Positions 47,270 through 56,430 of a stretch of DNA of 64,000 bases are shown here, in pieces; position 1 is the stretch's first letter, and the number at the start of each line of letters is the position of its first letter. Source of the DNA: Flammeovirgaceae bacterium 311. GTDB lineage: Bacteria; Bacteroidota; Bacteroidia; Cytophagales; Cyclobacteriaceae. The notes under the pieces were generated by a model. It saw nothing but the letters and a program-made list of their open reading frames with translations, did not search any database and was not told the origin of the DNA. The position numbers and the translations under genes are program-made. The stretch spans positions 5,410,001-5,474,000 of the forward strand of contig CP004371.1 in NCBI GenBank assembly GCA_000597885.1, in the 5' to 3' direction.

Positions 47270-49120
47270 TCACACTCCCTCCACATAGTCCAGCACCTTG
47301 ATGCCGCTTTTTTTCATCAGTTCGCTGGCGTTGAAATCTTTGCACAGGCCCGGGGTCAGTTTGTAGTCAAAGATCATTTCGCCCTGCCTGATCTCGCTGT
47401 TAAAACTGTAATTCTTTACCAGCCCGTGCTTCCCTGCCAGATCAGCCAGGTCCAGGTCGTGCGTGGAGATTATTCCGAATGCATTTAGCTCCTCCAGCTG
47501 CTTGATCAGCGAGAAGCCGCCCCGGTGCCGGTCTTTGGAATTGGTGCCCTTGAACATCTCATCCAGCATAAAGAAGATGGATTCTCCGCTTTGAACCAGC
47601 TGCAGCAGTTGCTCTACCTTTTTCAGCTCGGCATAGAAAGAGGAAATGCCTTCCTCCAGGTTATCCTGCGTGCGCATGCTGGTGAATATCTTCAGCTCCG
47701 ACACCTCTCCCCCCTTTGCGCAACAGGGTGCGCCTATCAGGGCCAGTACCAGGTTTGCGCCCACGGTTCTTAAAAAGGTGCTTTTACCGGCCATGTTCGA
47801 TCCTGTGATCATGGCAATGTTTTCACGGGCTCTTAAACTAAAGTCGTTCGATCTCCTGCTTTCAGGCTTTAGCAGGGGATGTCCGAGCATTACAAAATTA
47901 ATAGTGCAGGGGCCTGTTTTTATCTCCGGGAAGGTGTAGGTGGGGTTAGCGTAAGCAAATCCGGCTATGCTGCTAAGGGCCTCGAACTCGCTTACGGCAG
48001 CTGCCCAGGATTTCAGGTAGGAGCTGTTCCTGTTTTTCCATTGCTCTGTCCGGATGATCCAGTAAATATCCAGGAGCCAGAACATATTGAGTATGGCATA
48101 AAACTGGTTGCCGAAATTTCCTTTCGTGCCCTTCAGCTGCGATACCTCCAGTATTTTCTTCAGCCTGTTGATTTCGCCCGCTGCTGAATAATTTTGCTGA
48201 CCAAAAACGGATTGTAGCTGCTGAAGCAGTGATGAATTGAATTTCCCGGATTCAATTTTGAGGATGAGAGACTGGTAGCCTCCCAGTATTTTGATGTTCT
48301 GATGGGTATCCCCGATGATCTCTTCGGCAACCGGCTTTAGCTTTTTGAGCACAATATAGTTGATAAGGAGCATCGCGAGCAGGGGGAGCGTGTTCAGGAG
48401 ATAATTTGATGTATAGGCATAGATAAAATGGTACAGGAGTGCCAGGGTAGTTAACAGGGCCAGGGTAATGCCAGCAGCTAAGTATTTGGTTCTGTTTGGG
48501 AGCAGGTGTACCGGCTTCTCCAGCCAGGTCAGCAGTTTGTTGTAGTCACTTTTGGCATTGCGGTGGTGCATGCCGGATGCCTGGAAATCCTGCCGCCAGT
48601 CCAGGAGCGGGGCAAGCTCCTTTACAGCTTCCTGCCTGTTAACGATTACGGCTTTAGGAGCGGAGGCTGACAGCCACGCTGCCAGGCATACACTACCCGA
48701 TTCTGTGGTGGTACGGTTGATCAGCTGGAAGAGTGAGTGCGACCCGAAAATATCCAGGTCTGCCACATAAGGATGATGAGGGTTGCTATAGGCTTGCCCG
48801 CCGGGGAGGTGGGAGAGTTTATTCTCCAGCCTTAAAACCTCATCTTCGTTGATTTCTTTTAAATGGATAGCATGCTGTTTCTGGTAAGCTACCCTGTTGT
48901 AGTGTTTGAGCAAAAATGCAAAGGCAAACACACAGATGGGTACTACAAAGATCAATGCCCCCACCAGCCTGGCATTGGCAAAAATTATAATGAAGATAAC
49001 AGAGCCTAAAAATGCAGCTATTCTGGCTACGGAAAGCTCCTGAAGTTTGTGCCCCAGCGTTATGGCGGATGTTGTGTATTGCCGGATATTATGCTGGTAA
49101 TTATTCAATGGGTTTTGCAT
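47270..49120 (-). CDS. Membrane-associated MutS-family ATPase
   Basis: A 616-residue protein. Two pairs of hydrophobic segments (about 35-72 and 218-255) precede a MutS-type core and ATPase with Walker A GSNMAGKST (440-448), Walker B FFMLDE (517-522) and STHD near 552. MutS mismatch-recognition domain I is absent. Membrane-linked MutS relatives are common in Bacteroidota and have no proven repair role; membrane anchoring suggests another job. Confidence 0.9.
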   Translation of the reverse strand: MQNPLNNYQHNIRQYTTSAITLGHKLQELSVARIAAFLGSVIFIIIFANARLVGALIFVVPICVFAFAFLLKHYNRVAYQKQHAIHLKEINEDEVLRLENKLSHLPGGQAYSNPHHPYVADLDIFGSHSLFQLINRTTTESGSVCLAAWLSASAPKAVIVNRQEAVKELAPLLDWRQDFQASGMHHRNAKSDYNKLLTWLEKPVHLLPNRTKYLAAGITLALLTTLALLYHFIYAYTSNYLLNTLPLLAMLLINYIVLKKLKPVAEEIIGDTHQNIKILGGYQSLILKIESGKFNSSLLQQLQSVFGQQNYSAAGEINRLKKILEVSQLKGTKGNFGNQFYAILNMFWLLDIYWIIRTEQWKNRNSSYLKSWAAAVSEFEALSSIAGFAYANPTYTFPEIKTGPCTINFVMLGHPLLKPESRRSNDFSLRARENIAMITGSNMAGKSTFLRTVGANLVLALIGAPCCAKGGEVSELKIFTSMRTQDNLEEGISSFYAELKKVEQLLQLVQSGESIFFMLDEMFKGTNSKDRHRGGFSLIKQLEELNAFGIISTHDLDLADLAGKHGLVKNYSFNSEIRQGEMIFDYKLTPGLCKDFNASELMKKSGIKVLDYVEGV

Positions 49121-49450
49121 GCTGATTTACTTTCTAATGCTGTTTTGATCCTGATGCTATTCAAAGGGCATTATGGGGCTATGTTGCTGTAAAGCTGTAA
49201 GTTAATGGTGCTGGATCCCTTTCTCCTCTGTAAGAGGATCATGTTATCAAATAGCAGGGATATTATGCGTGGCCCGACATCCGCTTGTGCTGGTCTTTGT
49301 TTAGCAGTTGCATTTCTATAACGTTCATTTTCAATTACTATTCAGGGAGCACAAGCGGATGCTTAGGCCAGCTGAGCATCGTTTGTCACGGTCTAAAGTT
49401 TCATGTTGTTCGTGTAAGCCATTTAAACGCCAAGTATCAATCCCATATCC
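49121..49450. repeat. Gap with long inverted repeat (49270-49291 / 49348-49370)
   Basis: Within this gene-free 330 bases, CATCCGCTTGTGCT at 49278-49291 is perfectly complementary to AGCACAAGCGGATG at 49348-49361, and the arms extend imperfectly outward to TGGCC/GGCCA, giving about 22-base arms around a 56-base centre. It could be a miniature element or a structured RNA. Confidence 0.6.
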
Positions 49451-50863
49451 CTATTCCCGCTCTTGTGCAAAAAGCCAGTCCAGTAAACCCGGGGTTTCCC
49501 TCACCAGGTGCCAGATGTTGTGCCCTTCTCCCTTAAATTCTGTGTATCGGGGGTCTCCGCCGGCCTTTTCCATTGCCTCAACCATGTTACGGGAGCCACT
49601 TACGGGAACGTTCCTGTCTTCTTCGCCATGGAAAGCCCAAACGGCTACATCTGCAACAGCGGGGGCAAGTTGGGGATCACCTGCACCACAAACGGGTATG
49701 GCGGCGGCAAACATATCCGGACGGGTAGTGATAAAATGCCAGGATCCGTAGCCACCCCTGGAGATGCCGGTTACGTAACGTCTGCTAGTATCAATCGGGA
49801 ATTCTTTATCTAATGCCTGGATAGCGCTAAAAACCAGCGTATCTATATCGGGATAACCCGGAATGCCACCCCAGCCTGATCCTGGCGGGCAGTAGGGAAT
49901 AAATACAAAGGAAGGATAATTCTTTCTGTAGAGATCGTCTGATAGTATCTGTGCAATCTCGGCTCCTTCATAACCGCCATATGGCAGGTTTACAAGCAGG
50001 GGATAGGTTGTGGTGTCCCCGTTCAGCATGTCTGTATCGTAGTTCAATGGCTTCAGCAGCAGGTATTGCAGGGTATCGCCTTTGCTATCCACAAAGGTTC
50101 TGGCATCTGCAAGCCTGGTGAGGGCCTCTGTTTTTTTAGCATTTTGTTTTTGCCAGTAGAGGGAGGAGCTGGCTTCTGTGGCAATCAGCACTCCCAAAAC
50201 CAGCGTTGTACACAAAGCCAAAAATGCTCCAACTTTCACGGAGTCTGCTGCAGATCTTTGTGTGCTGGTATCGGCGAGGTCCTCCTTCAGCACCTTCTGC
50301 TCACCCATAAAATTCAGGATATACAGCAGGGGTATTAAGCTGCCAAGCAGCGAAACCCGCTGAATAATTTTTTCCAGGCTGCCATCCAGCTGAGCCTCCT
50401 GGTTATTCAAGCTCCAGAGCAATGCAGCTCCTGTCACCAGGCCAGTCAGGAAGATGGAATAGCCGGCTGTTTTTAGCCATATCTTTTTGCTTGCCCTGGA
50501 AGCCATCAGGCTGATGGCATATACCAGGTTGGCCCCTATTGACAGAAAGAGCGTGGGCATCACATAATTTACTAATCCGCCTGAAGTCAGCATGATGTAA
50601 ATAACGCCGGCATGGCAAAGGCCTGCAAGAATAGCTATTGTTCCTGTATAAAATGTGATCCTGTATTTCTTATGATAGTAGTACTTCAGCAGGAAGAATG
50701 ATCCTGCCAGCGTAATGGCGTTGGTTACCAGAAACCAAATTGGGAATGATTCTAGCGCAAAGATTGCGGGGCCAAGCAGAATGCGGAGGGTGCCCTGAAA
50801 AACACTGGCAGCGACTATCAGTATGATGAAGAAGTTCGCAAAATGGTAAAAGCTTTTGTTCAT
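49451..50863 (-). CDS. Membrane-anchored alpha/beta hydrolase (esterase)
   Basis: A 470-residue protein: about six transmembrane helices in residues 1-190, a seventh near 212-232, then a periplasmic or extracytoplasmic alpha/beta hydrolase domain (245-470). Ser368 (GISRGGYG), Asp416 (HGEEDRN) and His448 (EGHNIW) form the triad of the prolyl-oligopeptidase-like esterase/PHB-depolymerase group. It lies 52 bases after the slipin gene. Confidence 0.88.
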   Translation of the reverse strand: MNKSFYHFANFFIILIVAASVFQGTLRILLGPAIFALESFPIWFLVTNAITLAGSFFLLKYYYHKKYRITFYTGTIAILAGLCHAGVIYIMLTSGGLVNYVMPTLFLSIGANLVYAISLMASRASKKIWLKTAGYSIFLTGLVTGAALLWSLNNQEAQLDGSLEKIIQRVSLLGSLIPLLYILNFMGEQKVLKEDLADTSTQRSAADSVKVGAFLALCTTLVLGVLIATEASSSLYWQKQNAKKTEALTRLADARTFVDSKGDTLQYLLLKPLNYDTDMLNGDTTTYPLLVNLPYGGYEGAEIAQILSDDLYRKNYPSFVFIPYCPPGSGWGGIPGYPDIDTLVFSAIQALDKEFPIDTSRRYVTGISRGGYGSWHFITTRPDMFAAAIPVCGAGDPQLAPAVADVAVWAFHGEEDRNVPVSGSRNMVEAMEKAGGDPRYTEFKGEGHNIWHLVRETPGLLDWLFAQERE

Positions 50864-50915
50864 GGCTGGTTTGTAATAGTAATGTTCCGCTTTGTCGCGC
50901 CTTATTTGTTTTCAG

Positions 50916-51905
50916 TTACTGCTTGTTTGCCTGAGCTGTTTCTTCGGGTTTATCCGTTTTTATTTCATGCTCCTCAATCTTCGACTGCTCCGGATCATGT
51001 ACTTGTTCTGGTTTATGTGCCGGCACTGGTTCATTTGTTTTTGCCAGTGAAACCAGGCCACCAATTGCGCCCAGGTTCATGGTATCGAGCGCGGAGCTGG
51101 GCACAATCACCATGGATCCTTTTTCCTTCAGGCCCTCAAACAGCATGTTCATGCCCCTTAGGTGCAGCGCCACCGGGTTATCGATATACTGCTGGCTGGC
51201 TTTCGCAAATTTCTCTGCAATTTCGGTTTCGGCAGTACCCAGAATCACCCTGGCCCGCCGCTCTCTTTCTGCCTGTGCTTCCTTGCTCATGGCATCGGCC
51301 AGTATGCGGGGAATTACAATATCTTTGATGCCTACATTCTGAATCGTAATGCCCCATGGGCTGGTGTTCTCATCCAGCATGTGTTGTAATACATCCGCTA
51401 CCTTATCTCTTTCCTGGAGCAGGTCCGACAGTTCGTGTTTTCCGATCACATCCCGTAAGCCCGTCTGGGCAATATAGCCAATAGCGGTTACATATTCCTG
51501 CACTTCCAGGGCGGCTTTCTCCACATCCCAAACGGTCCAGTAGACCACGGCATCCACATTTACCGGAACGGTATCTTTTGTCAGGGTCTGTTCTGCTGTA
51601 AAGTCAGTAACCCTCACCCGCTGGTCAATATAGTTATCTACCTTATCAAGGATGGGAATGATGAAAAATATACCGGGTCCTTCAAGGCCCTTGTATTTGC
51701 CCATTCTTAACACAACCGCCTTTTCCCATTGATCGGCTATGTGGATGGAGCTGGTTACCAGCAAGGAAATTATCAGGAAAAATACCAGCAGGGGAATGTT
51801 GATGTAGCCCCAGTAAAACAGTGCTGCAAAACTTCCAACCAGTAAAATAAATACCGTTACCGAAACTGCATTAAGCCCGCTTTTGACATTTTTATTTGTT
51901 TTCAT
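50916..51905 (-). CDS. Slipin/stomatin-like SPFH-domain protein
   Basis: A 329-residue protein. A hydrophobic N-terminal hairpin (about 15-55) anchors it; the SPFH/band 7 domain runs from about 58 to 230, including WGITIQNVGIKDIVIP and EAQAERERRARVI; the C-terminus is charged and probably disordered. Slipins organise membrane microdomains. The esterase downstream takes the place of the NfeD-like partner usual for slipins, and a GntR repressor gene precedes it. Confidence 0.9.
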   Translation of the reverse strand: MKTNKNVKSGLNAVSVTVFILLVGSFAALFYWGYINIPLLVFFLIISLLVTSSIHIADQWEKAVVLRMGKYKGLEGPGIFFIIPILDKVDNYIDQRVRVTDFTAEQTLTKDTVPVNVDAVVYWTVWDVEKAALEVQEYVTAIGYIAQTGLRDVIGKHELSDLLQERDKVADVLQHMLDENTSPWGITIQNVGIKDIVIPRILADAMSKEAQAERERRARVILGTAETEIAEKFAKASQQYIDNPVALHLRGMNMLFEGLKEKGSMVIVPSSALDTMNLGAIGGLVSLAKTNEPVPAHKPEQVHDPEQSKIEEHEIKTDKPEETAQANKQ

Positions 51906-51990
51906 CTGTTGTTAATGGTTAAAAGGTACGGTAGCTGTTCTGTTGTGGTAATCCCTGTTTGTTGTAATTGCGCTTTATGCGACAGCTGTC

Positions 51991-52359
51991 TTATGCCTGT
52001 TTTTGTAGTTGGCTTATAATGTCATCTATTGAAAATCCATAGCTAAAGGCGATGGAGGTAAACTCATGACATATTTCTTCCAGCTTGTCATTCTTCTCTT
52101 TATCTGAAAGCTGTATCGTAATGTCGCCGATAAAGGTGCCGGTGCCCTGCTGGGTTTCCAGCACATGCTGAATTTCCAGCTCTCTGTAGGCTTTAGCAAC
52201 TGTATTCAGGTTTACTTTCAGATCTACAGCCAGCGATCGCACAGTCGGCAGCTGTTCTCCTGTCTTCAACTTTCCTGTAGCAATACCATATCTGATCTGA
52301 TCGATAATTTGCCGATAAAATGGAGTACCTGTTTTAGGGTCTAATTTAAAATCAATCAT
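51991..52359 (-). CDS. GntR-family regulator, YtrA subfamily
   Basis: A 122-residue repressor from the ATG at 52359; the frame's first ATG at 52404 lies inside the promoter/operator palindrome and is not preferred. A winged helix-turn-helix (about 10-75, LPTVRSLAVDLKVNLNTVAK) is followed by a short C-terminal helix typical of YtrA. YtrA proteins repress their own operons. It is the first gene of a minus-strand unit with slipin and esterase genes. Confidence 0.9.
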   Translation of the reverse strand: MIDFKLDPKTGTPFYRQIIDQIRYGIATGKLKTGEQLPTVRSLAVDLKVNLNTVAKAYRELEIQHVLETQQGTGTFIGDITIQLSDKEKNDKLEEICHEFTSIAFSYGFSIDDIISQLQKQA

Positions 52360-52380
52360 TGTGACATTGGCATAGTAACC

Positions 52381-52414
52381 TATTGTACTATATGTATAGT
52401 ACAAGTATACAATA
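52381..52414 (-). promoter_or_regulatory. Operator palindrome for GntR/YtrA regulator
   Basis: GTACTATA-TG-TATAGTAC (52385-52402) is a perfect 8-bp palindrome of the GTAC...GTAC type bound by YtrA-like GntR proteins, and TATTGTA (52381) and TACAATA (52408) form a second, outer inverted pair. It lies 26-43 bases before the chosen start codon at 52359, where autoregulation would act. Confidence 0.72.
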
Positions 52415-52571
52415 TCTTTTGTTTAAAAAAAAGCAGTATCTGGTTTTCTATACAGGATTGCGTGGCAGGGGCTTCCGGGCAGCTAAGCAGGCGTGTGTTC
52501 TGTATTTTATCCCTGCCAGCAGCACCAGGAGGGGCGTATAGGCACCAAACGTCTGCATCAGCAGTGTATAA

Positions 52572-53147
52572 TCAGCTTTTTGAATCACTGAAGATTCCGG
52601 TTTCAAAGCCATCGATGCTCCTGCTGTTTTTTTCTTTCCAGTAGTCTGCTAATCGCTCCTCGCCCTGTTTTTCAGCCCAGGATTTCAGCTGTGTTCTTTC
52701 CTCTTTGAAATCCATAAAGGGAACGGCAAAGCCGCAGGAGGTCTGCACCAGCTCCACCTCCATTTCTATGATTTGCCGGGATCCGGCTATTTGGGGAAAC
52801 AGCCTGCTGAGGCTATGGTATGGTTCATCCCGCTGATGGTATATCTTGGCTGTTCCATACAGGCGCAGAATCATTGGTTTGCCCATAAAAGCGCAGAACA
52901 TAATGGTCATCCTGTTATTTTTAATCAGGTGCGCAGCTGTTTCGTTTCCGCTGCCCGTGAGGTTGAGCCAGGCTATTTTATTGGGCCCCAGCACCCGGAA
53001 GGTATCCATGCCTTTTGGGGAGATATTCACCTGGCCTTCTTCAGCTGCCGTTCCCACAAAGAAAATTTTCTGTTCCTGTATAAATTCCTGTAGCTCAGGA
53101 CTTATTGCAGCGAATTTTTTTCCCATTTTGTTTTTATTTATATCCAT
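52572..53147 (-). CDS. Pyridoxamine 5'-phosphate oxidase-family protein
   Basis: A 191-residue flavin-fold protein. IFFVGTAAEEGQVNISPKGMD and NKIAWLNLTGSGNETAAHLI follow the PNPOx-like pattern for FMN binding. An alternative start at Met8 gives 184 residues. Members reduce or bind small flavin-dependent substrates; the exact role is unknown. Confidence 0.87.
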   Translation of the reverse strand: MDINKNKMGKKFAAISPELQEFIQEQKIFFVGTAAEEGQVNISPKGMDTFRVLGPNKIAWLNLTGSGNETAAHLIKNNRMTIMFCAFMGKPMILRLYGTAKIYHQRDEPYHSLSRLFPQIAGSRQIIEMEVELVQTSCGFAVPFMDFKEERTQLKSWAEKQGEERLADYWKEKNSRSIDGFETGIFSDSKS

Positions 53148-53196
53148 CGGCAGCCTACTTATTCAGCAGTATCCGGTATGGGTAGGAGAGCTAATT

Positions 53197-53925
53197 TTAT
53201 ATTAATTGTTTGCCAACTTCTTCTGTTTCGGTATCAAAAACCAGGATGCCCTCTATGCCTTGTTCCAGCTGCGCGAGCAGCACCCCATCTTTTGACCAGA
53301 TGGCACTGTTGCCCACGCTTAGGAAATTATCGCAGTAGCCAATGCTGTTGGCCATGAGGACGGGCATGGCGTATTTGGCAGCAATTTGGGGATAATGCTG
53401 CAGGGCTTTGGCTACTCCGCTGGCAGACTTTGCCACGCTTGCCAGGTAAATTTGTGCCCCCAACTTAACGGCATTTTCCGCATGTGCGAGCTGCAGGCTT
53501 TCGTAACAGATGGCGGGAGCAATCTTTTTATTGCCAAGCTGCAGAATGAGTTGCTCGCTGCCCGGCTCAAAATAGGGATACTCGTCGGTATGAAGCTGTT
53601 GTTTGGAGTAAGTTTGCCTGGGCTGACCGGGCTGAAAAATCAGCATGCTGATCTGCACGCCCGTTATGGTTTTAGTGGGCAGGCCAAGCCCAATCGTGAC
53701 CTGGCTGGAATTGCTGATGCGCTGAAAGATATGGAGCTGGGGAATTTCCTGCTCGATAGCCAGTGCCATGGCCAGTGCAGGTTCATAACAGGTGAGGGAA
53801 AGCTCCGGAAAGAAAATGGCATCGGCCTGTAAGAACACAGCAAGCTCTATAAACCCCAGGTGGGCTTTAATGTTTGCAGCAATATTGCCTTTAAAGGGCC
53901 GTATCTGGGCGATGCAGATTTTCAT
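53197..53925 (-). CDS. Carbon-nitrogen hydrolase (nitrilase superfamily)
   Basis: A 242-residue enzyme from the ATG at 53925 (the longer frame adds nine residues). The triad is visible: Glu41 (FFPELSLT), Lys108 (YSKQQLH) and Cys140 (PAICYES). It probably hydrolyses an amide or damaged metabolite. Only about 50 bases separate it from the pyridoxamine-oxidase-like gene downstream. Confidence 0.88.
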   Translation of the reverse strand: MKICIAQIRPFKGNIAANIKAHLGFIELAVFLQADAIFFPELSLTCYEPALAMALAIEQEIPQLHIFQRISNSSQVTIGLGLPTKTITGVQISMLIFQPGQPRQTYSKQQLHTDEYPYFEPGSEQLILQLGNKKIAPAICYESLQLAHAENAVKLGAQIYLASVAKSASGVAKALQHYPQIAAKYAMPVLMANSIGYCDNFLSVGNSAIWSKDGVLLAQLEQGIEGILVFDTETEEVGKQLI

Positions 53926-54104
53926 TTCATGACCTCTCTGAGTTACGGGCAAACCCCAATTAAAAAGCAGGGGCCGAACACCGCCGTGCGCCGGCCACCG
54001 TAAGCGGGCCTCCCCGTGCTTGGATGTGGAGGATAAGTTAGTGGTTTGGTGCGCAAAGTCAAAGCGCTGCTGCAGCCTTTGTGAGATGTTACAGGTCAGG
54101 ATGG

Positions 54105-54568
54105 CTACCGGCCGTGCTGGCTTAGCTCTTTTGGATATTTGTCTGCTATCAGATTCAAATTAATGTTATGTTCCAGATATGCTTTCAATCTATCCAGTAC
54201 AGTGGTGAAACCGCCTGTATTGTCCTTGATCGCAGCAATCAAAGCATCTCCTGACTGGCTGAAACCGTAGTTACATAAGTGCTGTTTTCATCTAATGCGG
54301 TAAATAGAAAGTCAACGGTGGTGGAGGGTTCATCCCATTCAATGGAGATGCTTTGATTGGGCACCAGCTCTTTCACCAAAACCTTTGTGGATACTCCATA
54401 CATTTCCCACTCCCAGGTAATTGTTTTGCCCACCTCCAGCTTACCACTTGCTTTTGTGAACCAGAAGTTTCTGGTGATGGCCGGATCAACAAATGCATGA
54501 AAAACTGTTTCAGCGGATTTTCTGATCAGCATTTGTATTTCTACTGCTGGTGAAAGCGTATTTTCCAT
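54105..54568 (-). pseudogene. SRPBCC (AHSA1-type) gene broken by a frameshift
   Basis: The first frame encodes 109 residues (MENTLSPAVEIQMLIRKS start) and stops early at 54239. The family's expected C-terminus continues in another frame from about 54270 (NYGFSQSGDALIAAIKDNT, then RLKAYLEHNI) to a stop at 54105. One missing base near 54268-54273 restores a protein of about 154 residues. It may be a real pseudogene or a sequencing error. AHSA1-type domains bind hydrophobic ligands. Confidence 0.85.
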
Positions 54569-54734
54569 ATTGCATATTTGTTAAAGGTGGCCAGGCTGGC
54601 TGAACCTTTGCTATTCTGTAAAAAATCGTCAGCTTCAGGGGCTGACGGTGAATTTAATATTTTGTCTGTAGCTATAAAACAATGTACAGCCGCATGGCAG
54701 GTGAAAATTATCATGCCTTGGCAGGCATGGGGTA

Positions 54735-54865
54735 CTAAACCGGCTGGTGGTTCAGCATCCGGTTAATTCCTAATTTGTCTTTGAACGAGGCAAGGTAAGT
54801 GCCCCGGAACATATCCTCTAAGGGCATGGATACTATCTTCAATAAACCTGTCTGCGGTATACAAT
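54735..54865 (-). pseudogene. 3' remnant of a PhnB-like VOC gene
   Basis: Reading on the minus strand to a stop at 54735-54737 gives SMPLEDMFRGTYLASFKDK followed by LGINRMLNHQPV, matching the C-terminal MP(I/L)..FWG.YFGMLTDKFGIKWM pattern of PhnB-like proteins such as the one at 33208. No N-terminal half exists, because the DUF4256 gene ends at 54866. Several conserved residues are changed, so it is a decayed fragment. Confidence 0.7.
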
Positions 54866-55441
54866 TCAGACCCTTAGCGAACCACGGAACCCCCTGGCTG
54901 CATAATAGGATTGTGCACCATTGTGATACACAAATACGTTTCCATAGCGAAAATCTGCAAAGAGGGCGCCACCGAGCTCCCTGATAGCAGCAGGTGTAAT
55001 GATCCAGCTTGACGTTTTCATATCGAAATTCCCCAGTTGCTGCAATGCCCGGTATTGTTCTTCGGTTAAAAGCGCAATGCCCATGGACGCTGCCATATCA
55101 ATCGCATTATTTGCCGGTTTATGTTCTTTCCTGGATTCCTGACCTTCACGGTCGTAACAAACACTTCTGCGGCCTTTAGGACTTTCTGCTGAACAATCAT
55201 AGAAAATGTATTCACCCGTCCCCTTATCATAACCAATAACATCCGGTTCTCCGCCAGTATTTTCCATTTCGCTGAGTGACCAGAGTTTATCAGGATTAGC
55301 CTCCAGCTTTGCCTTTACCTTAGCCCATTCAAGGTCTTTATGGCGGTTCATGTTCTGCTCAAATCGGGCTTTTAATGTTCTTATTAACTCTTCAGCCTGC
55401 CCGGGCAACAACTGCTTTTTACTGCTAATAATTTTGTTCAT
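54866..55441 (-). CDS. DUF4256 domain protein
   Basis: A 191-residue cytoplasmic protein covering the whole family length: RFEQNMNRHKDLEWAKVKAKL, then GGEPDVIGYDKGTGEYIFYD and SPKGRRSVCYDREG, ending with ALFADFRYGNVFVYHNGA. Function of DUF4256 is unknown. Its 3' end directly abuts a VOC remnant, so a deletion may have joined them. Confidence 0.88.
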   Translation of the reverse strand: MNKIISSKKQLLPGQAEELIRTLKARFEQNMNRHKDLEWAKVKAKLEANPDKLWSLSEMENTGGEPDVIGYDKGTGEYIFYDCSAESPKGRRSVCYDREGQESRKEHKPANNAIDMAASMGIALLTEEQYRALQQLGNFDMKTSSWIITPAAIRELGGALFADFRYGNVFVYHNGAQSYYAARGFRGSLRV

Positions 55442-55577
55442 AGTTGTATGTTGTTTCTGTTAAATAGGCGTGTCAATCGTATAATTCCCCAAATTTATTT
55501 CAAAGTGTACCAGTCAATATATCAGGCGCATCGACTAAATTTCCAGTATTGCAAGGGAATGCTTTCTATTCATTTAC

Positions 55578-55958
55578 TTAAGTAGCAGAAATGATTTTTC
55601 TGTCTGCGGGCCTGAAATACCACGATACCACCGTCAGGATGAGCAGTAGCAGGGAGGGGAATATCTCATTCACTGAATCACCCGATGCAATGCGTGAAAA
55701 TGTTGCTCCCGACATGGCAAAGAAAAAGCCTGCATAGGCCCATTCCTTTAGCAAAGGAGCTTTAGGAATAAGTATTGCTACAACTCCAAGGATTTTCCAA
55801 ATACCCAGTAAGGTTAGCAGGTAGAGCGGATAGCCCAATTGCGCAATGTTGTCTGCTTCCTCCTCCAATTTCAACAACTGTACTATTCCGGTGGATAGCA
55901 TCCCTAAGGCAAGCCAGACGGTGGATACCCAATAGATGATTTTATTTCTCTTTGTCAT
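55578..55958 (-). CDS. DoxX-like membrane protein
   Basis: A 126-residue protein with four hydrophobic helices and the family pattern GYPLYLLTLLGIWKILG and LKEWAYAGFFFAMSGA. It overlaps the SRPBCC gene upstream by 17 bases and is the third gene of the ArsR-SRPBCC-DoxX unit. A paralogue paired with a VOC gene lies at 25473-25862. Confidence 0.88.
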   Translation of the reverse strand: MTKRNKIIYWVSTVWLALGMLSTGIVQLLKLEEEADNIAQLGYPLYLLTLLGIWKILGVVAILIPKAPLLKEWAYAGFFFAMSGATFSRIASGDSVNEIFPSLLLLILTVVSWYFRPADRKIISAT

Positions 55959-56424
55959 ATGGCCTTAATTTGCTTACGATGTCCTGCAAGCGGTTATGGG
56001 CTCCGTTAATACCTTGTGCAAAGGGTAACTTCAGCATCTGGTCCCTGTCTGCTACTGATTTATACACGATATGCATGCTGAGTTTGCTGCTATCGTCTGT
56101 GAGTTGTTCAAACACCAGGAACTCAAGCTGAACAGGAAACGGCGTATGCTCCATTTCAAATGTCCGGGTGATTTTCCGGTTTTGAACAAACTCGTGGATT
56201 ACCCCATTGAAGCCATATTTGTTTCCTTTAGGATCGGTGGTTTCAAACTGCCAGCTGCCGTGCTTTTTACATTCAAGTTTCAGCACTTTGGTTCCCATCC
56301 ATTGCTCAACAATATCAGGTTCTACGTACGCCTTAAAAAGTAATTCCAGGGGTAATTCAAATTCCCTCGTAATCACTATTTCCTGTTTGCCATCTTCGGC
56401 ATTGACTTTTGTTTTTCGTTCCAT
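55942..56424 (-). CDS. SRPBCC (AHSA1-type) protein
   Basis: A 160-residue START-like domain protein: REFELPLELLFKAYVEPDIV opens the fold and LKLPFAQGINGAHNRLQDIV closes it. These small proteins typically sit between an ArsR-type repressor and a DoxX-like membrane protein, as here. The gene begins 6 bases after the ArsR stop codon. Ligand unknown. Confidence 0.9.
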   Translation of the reverse strand: MERKTKVNAEDGKQEIVITREFELPLELLFKAYVEPDIVEQWMGTKVLKLECKKHGSWQFETTDPKGNKYGFNGVIHEFVQNRKITRTFEMEHTPFPVQLEFLVFEQLTDDSSKLSMHIVYKSVADRDQMLKLPFAQGINGAHNRLQDIVSKLRPYDKEK

Positions 56425-56430
56425 ATGCTT

